In this document: in pieces, positions 17,652-25,833 of the stretch
Numbering within the stretch: position 1 is the first letter of the stretch
How the letters are laid out: every line of letters begins with the position of its first letter
DNA from: Pseudorhodoplanes sp.
GTDB lineage: Bacteria > Pseudomonadota > Alphaproteobacteria > Rhizobiales > Xanthobacteraceae
Assembly: GCA_019187085.1 (NCBI GenBank)
Contig: JABARS010000002.1
Span: 62,001-126,000, forward strand
Direction of reading: 5' to 3'
DNA: 64,000 nucleotides
Made by a program: the position numbers and the translations under genes
Notes under the pieces: generated by a model
Told to the model about the DNA's origin: nothing
What the model saw: only the letters and a program-made list of their open reading frames with translations
Databases searched by the model: none

Positions 17652-18952
17652 ACCGCGCGCTCTCCGCGCCGGGTAGCGAGCAGGACGGCCGCGCTCGCCA
17701 GCGCCGCCAGCACGCCCCAATAGGCGTAGCGGAAGTCCGGCGCGACGCCGACGATCGAGAAGGTCAGGATATAGATGGCCGCCGACCCGCAGGCGCCGAT
17801 GGCGAATGCGCCGGCCGCGCTCGCGCGCCGCCGCCACGCAAGCGCGACGATGAGAAGATCGAGCATGAACCAGGTGCCGGCCCGCATCAACGGCGTGTGT
17901 TTCAGCGCGTCGTCGATTGCGCGCAGCGTCATGAAAGCCGGCCGGTCGGTATAGAGATATTTGCGCGGGTCCTCGACGTCGAGCGTCCACAGCGTGAGAT
18001 TGTCGCCGAGCAGGAATGTGCCGGTGAAGGCCGCGCGGTGCTGCAGATAGGCGAGCGGATGCCTGAGGATGGCGCGCCGCCAGGCGTCGCTCAGCGCCGG
18101 CGTGCCGAAAATCTTCTCGCCCTCCAGCTTCGCCATCACGAACTTGCAGGGGTCGCGGTTCCAGTAAAGGTCCCACAAAGTCGGCTGGTAGCAGTGCTCG
18201 AGCACGAGTGCGTTCTGCTCCGGCGCCCAGGTCACCGGAAACGCATTTTCCTTGGCGAAGTGCGAGATGCCGCCGAGGTCGAACACGAAAACCGAATGCA
18301 GCGGGTTTTCCCTCTTGGCGTCGAGCGCGACGTAATAGACGAGCGGCACGCTGGCATAGAAGAGGACCGCCGCCGGCAGATAGAGCAGGGCCGCGCGCTT
18401 CAGGCGAAAGGTTTGCGGCCACAAGGCATGGATCGCCAGAACGGGCGCCGCGAACAGCGCGTTCGGCCGCAGCAGCATGCCGAAAGTGACGAGCGCCAAC
18501 GCCGCGATCGTGAGGCCCGCGCGTGCGGCCTTGCTGCGATCCGCGGCGGCCCAGGCCAGCGCCGCCGCCAGAATCCAGGCGGCTGCGAACAGCACGTCGC
18601 GCCAGATGATGCCGACCAGCGTGAAGGCCGGCGGCAGCGCCGCTGCGACCGGCAGCAGGATCGCAACCGGCAGGCTACGGCGCGCCAGGCTGAAAGCGAG
18701 GATGGCAAAGGCCGACCAGTAGAGCGTGACGGTCAGAAGAAACATGCTCGCCGCGCCGGGCGCGAGCGGATCGATCCAGCGCCAGACGGTCACCATCAGC
18801 GGCGACTGCCAGTCGCCGGGCTGTGGCGCGAAGATCGCTTCGTAGACATATTTGGCGTCGTAGGTCATGACGCCGGGGTGGAAAACGTAAAGCGTCAGGC
18901 CGAAGCCGGCGGCGACGAGCGCGGCGATGAGAACGTCACGCGGGGCGCGCAT
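17648..18952 (-). CDS. Polytopic membrane protein, GT-C-like
   Basis: This 434-residue protein has about ten hydrophobic helices and a large non-membrane segment (roughly residues 215-330) with 'FDLGGISHFAKENAFPVTW' and 'LYWNRDPCKFVMAKLEGEKIF'. The layout resembles GT-C glycosyltransferases or related wall and teichoic-type membrane proteins, but I do not recognise a family motif with certainty. The start ATG 18952 was chosen over the codon 63 bases upstream because it leaves a short 17-base overlap with the upstream methyltransferase gene and places a hydrophobic helix directly at the N-terminus. With FkbM and OpgH it forms a leftward envelope-glycan group. Confidence 0.6.
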   Translation of the reverse strand: MRAPRDVLIAALVAAGFGLTLYVFHPGVMTYDAKYVYEAIFAPQPGDWQSPLMVTVWRWIDPLAPGAASMFLLTVTLYWSAFAILAFSLARRSLPVAILLPVAAALPPAFTLVGIIWRDVLFAAAWILAAALAWAAADRSKAARAGLTIAALALVTFGMLLRPNALFAAPVLAIHALWPQTFRLKRAALLYLPAAVLFYASVPLVYYVALDAKRENPLHSVFVFDLGGISHFAKENAFPVTWAPEQNALVLEHCYQPTLWDLYWNRDPCKFVMAKLEGEKIFGTPALSDAWRRAILRHPLAYLQHRAAFTGTFLLGDNLTLWTLDVEDPRKYLYTDRPAFMTLRAIDDALKHTPLMRAGTWFMLDLLIVALAWRRRASAAGAFAIGACGSAAIYILTFSIVGVAPDFRYAYWGVLAALASAAVLLATRRGERAV

Positions 18953-19682
18953 AGATGTCTCCGGAATTGGCGTCGTGCGGCAGGGCGTCGAGCCAGGCGC
19001 GCATGGCATCGGCATCGCGCCAATTGTCGGCGATCAGCGTCTGACTTTCGCCGAGTGCGGCATTGAACGCGACGAGGCCGAGCGCCGCGCAACGCGCAAT
19101 GCAGCGGCGCGCGACGGCGCGCTGGATGGTCGTGAATTCGAACGACAGCGCGGCTGGTGGGCGGCCGAGGCCCGCGAGCACGTCGGCCTCCAATCCCTCG
19201 ACGTCGATCTTGACGAAAGCCGGCAGGCCGTGGCGCGTGATCAGCACGTCGAGCGTCGTCACCGGCACCGTCATGCTCCTGTCCCAGCGCTGGTCCTCCC
19301 AGCCGGCGGCGCCGTCGGCCGCGCGCACGAAATCGTCCGAGGCGGTGGACACGGTGGGATTGTCGATATTGATGCGCAACGTCGTCTCGCCCTCGCGGGC
19401 GCCGAGTGCGACCGACTCGATGGCGACGTTGCGGTCGCGGCCATAGAGCAGGCGCAGTGTCGCTACCAGCGCGGGCTGGGGCTCGACGGCAACGACGCGC
19501 GCGCCGAGCCGGCGGAACGAGGCGATCCGGTCGCCGACATGGGCGCCGACATCGAAGACGAGATCGCCCGGCCGCACGAATTCGCGGTGCAGACGGTCCA
19601 TGGCCGCGCGCCGCGCGCGCCCGCCATAATAGGTGCGTAGCGAACGCAGGACACCGCGCGTGGTCCGCAGGCTTTCGCGCAT
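18936..19682 (-). CDS. FkbM family SAM-dependent methyltransferase
   Basis: This 248-residue protein has the FkbM pattern: 'PGDLVFDVGAHVGDRIASFRRLGARVVAVEPQPALV' (SAM-binding motif I and the acidic loop, about residues 35-70) and the late 'PAFVKIDVEGLEADVLAGL' typical of this family. FkbM enzymes O-methylate polyketides, sugars or glycan ends. The start ATG 19682 lies 7 bases downstream of the opgH stop, so it is co-transcribed with that glucosyltransferase and may methylate its glucan or another surface sugar. Codons further upstream lie inside opgH in another frame and were not used. Confidence 0.8.
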   Translation of the reverse strand: MRESLRTTRGVLRSLRTYYGGRARRAAMDRLHREFVRPGDLVFDVGAHVGDRIASFRRLGARVVAVEPQPALVATLRLLYGRDRNVAIESVALGAREGETTLRINIDNPTVSTASDDFVRAADGAAGWEDQRWDRSMTVPVTTLDVLITRHGLPAFVKIDVEGLEADVLAGLGRPPAALSFEFTTIQRAVARRCIARCAALGLVAFNAALGESQTLIADNWRDADAMRAWLDALPHDANSGDIYARPA

Positions 19683-19689
19683 GGTGCCG

Positions 19690-21432
19690 TCAGGCCGGTT
19701 GCGCGGCCGCCTCCGGCTTGCCGGCGGCAGGACGCAGCGCATCGAGCGCGGCCGGCGCGTCCCGCTCCTCGGGCAGGCCGCACAGCTTGATGCGCGCGAG
19801 CGTGCCTCCGACCGACGGCGACGCGGTGACGACGGCGAGCGGGATCGACAGCGCAAGACCGCCGGCGATGAAGAAAGCGAACGGGATCGCGGCGGGATGT
19901 GTTGCGGCGAGAAGGGCGAGTGCCGCCGTGCCGAGCAGCGTCTGCGGCCAGAACTGGCGCGCCGCCAGGGCCCACGGCACCGCATGGTCGTCGCGTGTCT
20001 GGCCGATCCAGCCGATGCGGCGGCCGAACAGGAGGCCGGCGAGGAACACCGTGTGCCCGAACCACATGACGGGCACGAGCAGGATCGAGAACAGCGTCTC
20101 GATCAGCACGCCGAGGAAAAACCATGTCGTTCCGCCGAAGCCGCGCCGCGCTTCCGTGCGCGTGAGCACGTCGACGACGGTCGAATATTTCGGCGTGAAC
20201 CACATCACGAACACGAGGAGAAAGAGTGCGATGCCGGGGCCGGGCCTGACGATATCGGAAAGCTGTCCGGCGCCCGCGGCGGCGAGCGTGCCGATCAACA
20301 GCATGGCGATCCAGGCCGGCGAGCCGAGAAACATCAGGAGCGCGAAGACAAGCTGATAGCGGCTGACGAATTTCAGGCCGGGCAGGCCGAGGAAATGCCA
20401 GTACTGCATGTTGCCCTGGCACCAGCGCAGGTCGCGCCGCACGAACTCGACGAGGGTCGGCGGGTTCTCCTCCCAGCTCTCGTCCTCGACAGGCATCACG
20501 CGGACATGCCAGCCGGCGCGGCGCATCAGCACCGCCTCGATCTGGTCGTGGCTGAGCACCTGCCCACCGAACATCGCGTCGTCGGGAAGCGGCGGCAGAT
20601 GGCAATGCGCGTAGAACGGCGCAATGCGGAACACCGCATTATGCCCCCAATAGGGGCCGCAATCGCCCTGCCACCAGGTGGCGCCGGTGGTGTAGGAGCG
20701 CATGCCGAGCCGCATGCCGAACTGGAACAGGCGTGCGAAGGCGCTGGTCGAGGGTAGGCCGACCACGAGGCTTTGCAGGATGCCGAGCTCCGGGCTCGCC
20801 TGCATGATGCGCACGAGCCGCAGCACGGCGCCCGCGGTCATGAAACTGTCGGCGTCGAGCGTGACGGCAAGCTCATGCTCCTTGCCCCAGCGCTCGCAGA
20901 AATCGCGGATGTTGCCGGCCTTGAACCCGGTATTGAGCGTGCGGCGGCGATAGGTGATGGCGACGCGCTCGCGCCAGACGGAAGCCATGGCGGCGAATTC
21001 TTTCTCTTCGGCCTCGGCGATGGCGGGCTCGCCGGTATCGCTCAGTACATAGACATGGAAGCGCGCGGCATTCCCGGACGCCACGATGCCGCCGAGCATG
21101 GCTTCGAGATTGCGGATCACCCGTTCCGGCATCTCGTTGCGGATGCACATCAGGAGGGCGACCGAGGCGGTCACCGGCTCGTCGCCGCAGATGCGCGCGG
21201 CCGGCGGATTGACCGCGCCGAGCGGATCGCGCGCAAGGCGCATGATGAGGAAGCCGATGACGGCGTTCCAGAAACCGATCACGGTCCAGGGCAGCGTGAT
21301 CGCGAACATCGCAAGAAAGACGAGATCGAAAAAGCCGAGCCCGCCGGGCGACAGCACGATCGCCGTCGCCCATAACAGCGCGGCCATGGTTGCGACGACC
21401 AGAACGGCGAACAGCGCGCGGCGGCGGCTCAT
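19690..21432 (-). CDS. opgH: Glucans biosynthesis glucosyltransferase OpgH (MdoH)
   Basis: This 580-residue inner-membrane glycosyltransferase of family 2 has an N-terminal helix pair, a cytosolic GT domain with 'TLDADSFMT' (DxD), 'WWQGDCGPYWGHNAVFRI', 'VEDESWEENPP' and the processive signature 'RRDLRWCQGN' (Q/RxxRW type), then about five C-terminal helices. It polymerises UDP-glucose into beta-1,2 osmoregulated periplasmic glucan. It is shorter than the enterobacterial protein because the long N-terminal extension is missing, as in other alphaproteobacteria. The partner opgG is not in the window. The start ATG 21432 is the only good one; it faces the divergent dehydrogenase gene across 114 bases. 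Confidence 0.9.
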   Translation of the reverse strand: MSRRRALFAVLVVATMAALLWATAIVLSPGGLGFFDLVFLAMFAITLPWTVIGFWNAVIGFLIMRLARDPLGAVNPPAARICGDEPVTASVALLMCIRNEMPERVIRNLEAMLGGIVASGNAARFHVYVLSDTGEPAIAEAEEKEFAAMASVWRERVAITYRRRTLNTGFKAGNIRDFCERWGKEHELAVTLDADSFMTAGAVLRLVRIMQASPELGILQSLVVGLPSTSAFARLFQFGMRLGMRSYTTGATWWQGDCGPYWGHNAVFRIAPFYAHCHLPPLPDDAMFGGQVLSHDQIEAVLMRRAGWHVRVMPVEDESWEENPPTLVEFVRRDLRWCQGNMQYWHFLGLPGLKFVSRYQLVFALLMFLGSPAWIAMLLIGTLAAAGAGQLSDIVRPGPGIALFLLVFVMWFTPKYSTVVDVLTRTEARRGFGGTTWFFLGVLIETLFSILLVPVMWFGHTVFLAGLLFGRRIGWIGQTRDDHAVPWALAARQFWPQTLLGTAALALLAATHPAAIPFAFFIAGGLALSIPLAVVTASPSVGGTLARIKLCGLPEERDAPAALDALRPAAGKPEAAAQPA

Positions 21433-21546
21433 GTCCGCGCCCGACCGCGCTAGAAACGCGGCAGATGATTCAGGCACTTGCGAAAAATCCCCGGCCGGTG
21501 AGCGCTCATGGTATAGCCGTTCCGGCCTTTCCGACAAAGGATTGTC

Positions 21547-22533
21547 GTGACCAGTAATCGGGGCGAACACAAGGCGCAGGCGCTCTGGTATGTCGCGCCG
21601 GGCATAGCCGAGATCCGCAGCGGGGTGGTGGCCGCGCCCGGCCCCGACGAAGTCCGCGTGGTCGCGCTGCACGGTGCGATCAGCCGCGGCACGGAGGCGC
21701 TGGTCATGGCCGGCCGTGTTCCGCCTTCCGAATATGGCCGCATGCGCCCGCCATTCATGGGCGGGGATTTTCCGTTTCCCGTGAAATACGGCTACGCCAC
21801 GGTGGGCCGCATCGATGCCGGGCCGAGCGAATGGCTGGGGCTGACCGTCTTTGCGCTGCATCCGCATCAGTCGATGTTCGTCGTGCCGGTGGAGCGGCTG
21901 ATCCCGGTGCCCGAGCGCGTGCCGGCGACGCGCGCGGTGCTGGCAGCCAACATGGAAACCGCGCTCAACGCGGTATGGGACGGCCGGCCGGCTCCCGCGA
22001 CGCGCATCGCGGTCGTGGGCGCGGGCGTGGTCGGATGCCTGACGGCGTGGCTGTGCGGACGCATTCCCGGCGCGACGGTCACGCTTGTCGATGTCATGCC
22101 CGCGCGCGCAGCCATCGCCGCCGCGCTTGGCGTCGGCTTCGCCGCGCCGGGCGAAGCCGAGGGCGACTGCGATTTCGTCTTCCATGCCAGCGGACAGGCG
22201 GCGGGCCTCGAGACCGCGATCGGGCTTGCGGGCCTGGAGGCATCGGTGATCGAGCTGAGCTGGTACGGCGCGGGCACGGTGCCGGTTTCGCTCGGCGGCG
22301 CGTTCCACAGCCGGCGGCTGCGGCTCGTGTCAAGCCAGGTCGGCCACGTCGCGCCGGCGCAGCGCGCACGCTGGACGCACCGGCGGCGGCTCGAGGCGGC
22401 GATGGATCTTCTGTCCGATCCCGTGCTCGACGGCCTGCTCGCGCCCGCGATCCGCTTTCACGACCTGCCGGCGCGCCTGCCCGACGTGCTCGCGCCCGGC
22501 AGCGGCGTATTGTGCCAGAGCATCGATTACTGA
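21547..22533 (+). CDS. MDR-superfamily zinc-independent dehydrogenase, BchC-like
   Basis: This 328-residue protein has the alcohol-dehydrogenase (MDR) layout with the nucleotide-binding loop 'RIAVVGAGVVGCLTAWLCGR' (about residues 155-175). The catalytic zinc cysteine is absent: the usual GICGTD region reads 'LHGAISRGTEALVMAG', as in zinc-lacking MDR proteins of the BchC type. It also lacks the four-cysteine structural zinc lobe. It probably oxidises or reduces a secondary alcohol or ketone with NAD(P). It opens a tightly packed operon with the PTPS-like, glycosyltransferase and methyltransferase genes and is preceded by the opgH promoter region. A GTG start at 21547 is used. Confidence 0.75.
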   Translation: MTSNRGEHKAQALWYVAPGIAEIRSGVVAAPGPDEVRVVALHGAISRGTEALVMAGRVPPSEYGRMRPPFMGGDFPFPVKYGYATVGRIDAGPSEWLGLTVFALHPHQSMFVVPVERLIPVPERVPATRAVLAANMETALNAVWDGRPAPATRIAVVGAGVVGCLTAWLCGRIPGATVTLVDVMPARAAIAAALGVGFAAPGEAEGDCDFVFHASGQAAGLETAIGLAGLEASVIELSWYGAGTVPVSLGGAFHSRRLRLVSSQVGHVAPAQRARWTHRRRLEAAMDLLSDPVLDGLLAPAIRFHDLPARLPDVLAPGSGVLCQSIDY

Positions 22534-22551
22534 GACGAAAGGAAGGCCGCC

Positions 22552-22953
22552 TTGTACGCCGTCGAAGTCCGCGACCATATCATGATTGCGCACTCGTTTC
22601 GCGGCGCCGTGTTCGGCCCGGCGCAGGCGCTGCACGGCGCGACCTTCGTGGTCGATGCCGCTTTCATGGCGCAGACGCTCGACGCCAACGGGATCGTCGT
22701 CGATATCGGCCGCGCGCACGAGGCGCTGAAAGCGATCCTGCAGCCGCTCAATTACCGCAATCTCGACGACGTGCCGGCCTTCCGGAACGTGAACACCACG
22801 ACCGAGTTTCTCACCCGCCACATCCATGACGGCCTTGCCGAAGCCGCGCGTTCGGGCGCGCTCGGCCGCGACGGCCGCGAACTCGCAACGATCCGGGTCA
22901 CGGTCTCCGAGTCGCATGTGGCGCGCGCCTGGTACGAGGCGCCCTTGTGGTGA
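22552..22953 (+). CDS. Divergent 6-pyruvoyl-tetrahydropterin synthase-like protein
   Basis: This 133-residue protein keeps the T-fold pattern of 6-pyruvoyltetrahydropterin or 6-carboxytetrahydropterin synthases: 'FVVDAAFM', '[15 protein letters not shown]', '[10 protein letters not shown]' and the C-terminal '[17 protein letters not shown]' with the pterin-anchoring glutamate. Of the usual zinc histidines, H14 and H28 remain but the second of the HGH pair is A30. The catalytic cysteine region lacks Cys, and the LDH motif reads L66-N67-Y68. It is therefore likely inactive as a classical synthase, or adapted to another reaction. The TTG start at 22552 is set by AGGAAGG five bases upstream. It overlaps the next gene by four bases. 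Confidence 0.7.
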   Translation: MYAVEVRDHIMIAHSFRGAVFGPAQALHGATFVVDAAFMAQTLDANGIVVDIGRAHEALKAILQPLNYRNLDDVPAFRNVNTTTEFLTRHIHDGLAEAARSGALGRDGRELATIRVTVSESHVARAWYEAPLW

Positions 22954-23999
22954 GGCGGCTGGTCTTTGCCGTGCCGGGCGATCTCGACACGCCGACCGGC
23001 GGCTATGCCTATGATCGGCGCATCATTTCCGAACTGTGCGGCATGGGCTGGGCGGTCGAGATTCTCGATCTCGGCGCGGAATTTCCGCGTCCCTCCGCGG
23101 CGGCGCGCGCGGATGCGCATGCGCGCCTGACCGCGAGCGATCCCGCGGCCGCGGTCGTGATCGATGGCCTCGCCTGGGGCGTCCTGCCGGAGGTCGCCGA
23201 GGCAATGGCGAAGACGCACATGACCGTCGCGCTGGTGCATCATCCGCTGGCGCTGGAAACCGGATTGCCGGCGCAGGAGGCGCAGCAATTCCACGACAGC
23301 GAACGCCGCGCGTTGTCCTGTTCGCGCTGCGCGATCGCAACCAGCCCGGCGACCGCGCGCATTCTGGTCGCCGACTATGCCGTGCCGCAGGAGCGTGTCT
23401 TCGTCGTCCGGCCGGGCAGCGATCCGGTCGCGCCGGCGCGCGGCAGTGCGGACGGGGTGGTATCGCTGCTCGCGGTCGGCGCGCTCGTGCCGCGCAAGGG
23501 CTACGACGTGCTGGTGGAGGCGCTGGGCGGACTGACCGATCTCGCGTGGCGGCTGACGATCGTGGGCGATCCGTCGCGCGACCCGCAGACGGCGCGCGCG
23601 CTTTCGGCCATGATCGCGGATCGCGGGCTCGGCAGCCGCATCGCGCTCGCCGGCACCGTGTCCGCCGCCGAGCTCGCTGGGTTTTATGAGGCGACGGACC
23701 TTTTCGTGCTGCCCTCGCGCTTCGAGGGCTACGGCATGGCTGTCGCCGACGCCATCGCTTACGGCCTTCCCGTTCTTGCCGCGCGCGCGGGCGCCATTCC
23801 GGAAACGTTGCCGCCGGATGCCGGCGTCATGGTCCCGCCGGACGACGTTGTGGTGTTGCGCGATACGCTGCGCGTGCTGATGACCGATCGCGGCCGGCGC
23901 GAGCGGTTGCGGCAGGTTGCGCACGCAAGTGCACGCCGCTTGCCGAGCTGGCGGTCGTCGGCTGAAATATTCGCCCGTGTCATCGAGGAGTTGCGATGA
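22950..23999 (+). CDS. Glycosyltransferase family 4-type enzyme
   Basis: This 349-residue GT-B glycosyltransferase begins '[28 protein letters not shown]', an N-terminal donor-domain opening of family 4. Its C-terminal half has '[20 protein letters not shown]' and the nucleotide-sugar site '[36 protein letters not shown]' with the EX7E-type acids. It would attach a sugar to a small acceptor or a lipid. The start is GTG 22950, overlapping the PTPS-like stop (GTGA); an alternative GTG is three bases earlier. Its own stop overlaps the methyltransferase start (ATGA), so the operon is translationally coupled throughout. Confidence 0.8.
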   Translation: MRRLVFAVPGDLDTPTGGYAYDRRIISELCGMGWAVEILDLGAEFPRPSAAARADAHARLTASDPAAAVVIDGLAWGVLPEVAEAMAKTHMTVALVHHPLALETGLPAQEAQQFHDSERRALSCSRCAIATSPATARILVADYAVPQERVFVVRPGSDPVAPARGSADGVVSLLAVGALVPRKGYDVLVEALGGLTDLAWRLTIVGDPSRDPQTARALSAMIADRGLGSRIALAGTVSAAELAGFYEATDLFVLPSRFEGYGMAVADAIAYGLPVLAARAGAIPETLPPDAGVMVPPDDVVVLRDTLRVLMTDRGRRERLRQVAHASARRLPSWRSSAEIFARVIEELR

Positions 24000-24802
24000 G
24001 CTTTTCGGCAAGCTGGCTTGCGCTGCGCGAGCCTTACGACCAGGCGGCGCGCAATGCCGAAATCCTCGATGCGGTCGCCGGCTATTTCGCCGGACAGGCG
24101 ACGATCTCGGCCGTCGATCTCGCCTGCGGCACCGGCGCGACCCTGCGCGCGATCGGCGCGCGGCTTCCCGTGCGGCAGACCTGGCGGCTGATCGACAACG
24201 ACCTCAGCCTGCTGTCGCGCGCGGCGCCCGCCGATGTGTCCGCCGACATCGTCGTGCGTACCGAGCCCATCGATCTGGTGCGCGATCTCGAACTCGCGCT
24301 CGACGGCCCGGTCGATCTCGTGACCAATTCCGCGCTGCTCGATCTCGTGTCGCAGGAATGGCTCGACCGCTTCGTCGTGGAAACGGCGGCGCGCCGGCTG
24401 CCGGTCTATGCCGCGCTGGTCTATGACGGGTGCGTGACGTTCGAGCCTGCGCTCGCGCTCGATCCGGACATCGTCGATGCGGTCAACAGGCACCAGCAGA
24501 CCGACAAGGGGTTCGGTCCCGCGCTCGGCCCGGCGGCGGCCGGCGAGCTGATCGCCGCCTTCGAGCAGATCGGATACGAGACTGTGCACGGCCCCTCCGA
24601 CTGGAATTTCGGATCTGCGGATGCGGCCATTCAAAAAGAAGTGATCGCGGGATGGGCCGCCGCCGCCCGTCAGGTCGGCGGTATTCCGGTGGAGAAGATC
24701 GTGGACTGGCTCGAACGGCGGCATCGGGCGATCGCCGAGGGGCGTTCGTCGATCGTCGTCGGTCATGCCGACGTGTTCACCCGACCCCAAGCCTTGCGCT
24801 GA
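23996..24802 (+). CDS. Class I SAM-dependent methyltransferase
   Basis: This 268-residue protein has the SAM motif I 'ISAVDLACGTGATLRAIGARLP' (about residues 38-59), an acidic end of strand 2 ('WRLIDNDLSLL') and motif post-I to IV 'GPVDLVTNSALLDLVSQEWLDRF'. It is the last gene of the rightward MDR-PTPS-GT-MT operon and runs 40 bases into the 3' end of the convergent RibD-like gene. In this setting it probably methylates the small molecule or its sugar. No close functional family was recognised. Confidence 0.8.
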   Translation: MSFSASWLALREPYDQAARNAEILDAVAGYFAGQATISAVDLACGTGATLRAIGARLPVRQTWRLIDNDLSLLSRAAPADVSADIVVRTEPIDLVRDLELALDGPVDLVTNSALLDLVSQEWLDRFVVETAARRLPVYAALVYDGCVTFEPALALDPDIVDAVNRHQQTDKGFGPALGPAAAGELIAAFEQIGYETVHGPSDWNFGSADAAIQKEVIAGWAAAARQVGGIPVEKIVDWLERRHRAIAEGRSSIVVGHADVFTRPQALR

Positions 24803-25584
24803 GCGGAGAAATCGCAGTCGAACAGCATCTCGTCGCCCAGAGGATGCATCGCGACCGCAGGGCGGATGGCTTCGTCCATCCATGCAATGGGCGGCAATGT
24901 CACGCCGCTCGGACCGGAGCCGATCAGCACCGGGGCGACGACGATGTGGAGGCGATCGAGACAGCCGGCCGCCAGAAAACGCGAGACCGTATTGGCGCCG
25001 CCTTCGATCAGGATCCTGCGAAATCCGGCGCTGCCGAGCGCTGCGAGAATGTCGGACGGTGCGATGCCGTCGCCGTTGCCGGTCAGCGTGATCTTCTCGA
25101 TATCGGCCGGCCAGTCGGTGGCCGTTGTGCGCCGAGTAACGATAATGCGGCGGACGCCGTCGGCGGCAAGCAGCCTTGCGCTGCCGGGAAGGCGTCCCTG
25201 CGGGTCGATCACCACCCGTGCGGGACTTGGTCCTTCGACCCGGCGCACGGTGAGCTGCGGATCGTCGGCGAGCGCGGTACCGATGCCGACCACCACGGCA
25301 TCCATCACCGCGCGCAAGCGGTGCAGATGCTCCAGTCCGTGTGGGCCATTGACGTAGTGGGAGTGCCCGGTTGCGGTCGCGATGCGGCCGTCGAGCGATT
25401 GGCCGATCTGCCCGACCGCGAATGGCGCATCCGGCCGGCCGGCACGCAGCGGCCCGAATATGGCGCTCCAGCACGCCGGTAACGGTTCATTGGCGCTGCG
25501 GAACAGGCCGGGTACGCTCGCCCATTCATCGTGGGCATTCGCATGCAACCTTTCGCCGGCGTTATGCGTAAAGGGATGGACCAT
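24763..25584 (-). CDS. RibD C-terminal-type pyrimidine reductase, stand-alone
   Basis: This 273-residue protein contains the RibD reductase domain: 'VGQIGQSLDGRIA', 'HLHRLRAVMDAVVVGIGTALADDPQLTVR', 'PARVVIDPQGRLPGSARLL' and 'ILIEGGANTVSRFLAAGCLDRLHIVVAPVLIGSGPSGVTLP'. The N-terminal 60 residues are not a cytidine-deaminase domain, so the deaminase half of RibD is absent. Such reductases turn a ribosylamino-pyrimidine into the ribitylamino form with NADPH, the step after GTP cyclohydrolase II in riboflavin-type routes. It faces the divergent GTP cyclohydrolase gene across 249 bases and converges with the methyltransferase. This fits a dedicated secondary pathway rather than housekeeping riboflavin synthesis. 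Confidence 0.8.
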   Translation of the reverse strand: MVHPFTHNAGERLHANAHDEWASVPGLFRSANEPLPACWSAIFGPLRAGRPDAPFAVGQIGQSLDGRIATATGHSHYVNGPHGLEHLHRLRAVMDAVVVGIGTALADDPQLTVRRVEGPSPARVVIDPQGRLPGSARLLAADGVRRIIVTRRTTATDWPADIEKITLTGNGDGIAPSDILAALGSAGFRRILIEGGANTVSRFLAAGCLDRLHIVVAPVLIGSGPSGVTLPPIAWMDEAIRPAVAMHPLGDEMLFDCDFSAQRKAWGRVNTSA

Positions 25585-25833
25585 GACTTCTCACCCAGTT
25601 GGGCAGCGATCAGACAACGATACGGCCAGCATGAATACGGCCGGCATGGTACGCATGCGGCTTCTTCCGATGCTCCCGCGTCATAAACTTGGCACATTAT
25701 TCACCGGTAGTAAGTCTTGCGATCCCGGCCGCACGCGATGGCGATCTTACGGCAGTGCGATAATTCGGGCCGGACTGGAAATACCGACGGGGGGCGGTGT
25801 GTTTTCCCCTCATCTGGGCGACGGATATTGTCG

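Noticed and set aside
17204..19066. 620-residue plus-strand frame opposite the membrane protein gene
   Set aside because: Arginine-rich, no motif; it runs through two well-supported genes on either strand.
22752..24011. 419-residue antisense frame opposite the glycosyltransferase
   Set aside because: No motif and shadow-like composition; the overlapping operon on the plus strand is well supported.
25585..25833. Possible FMN riboswitch upstream of the GTP cyclohydrolase II gene
   Set aside because: The conserved RFN blocks (AGGGUGCAGG-type stems) are not seen; only ordinary promoter-like AT-rich bases are visible.
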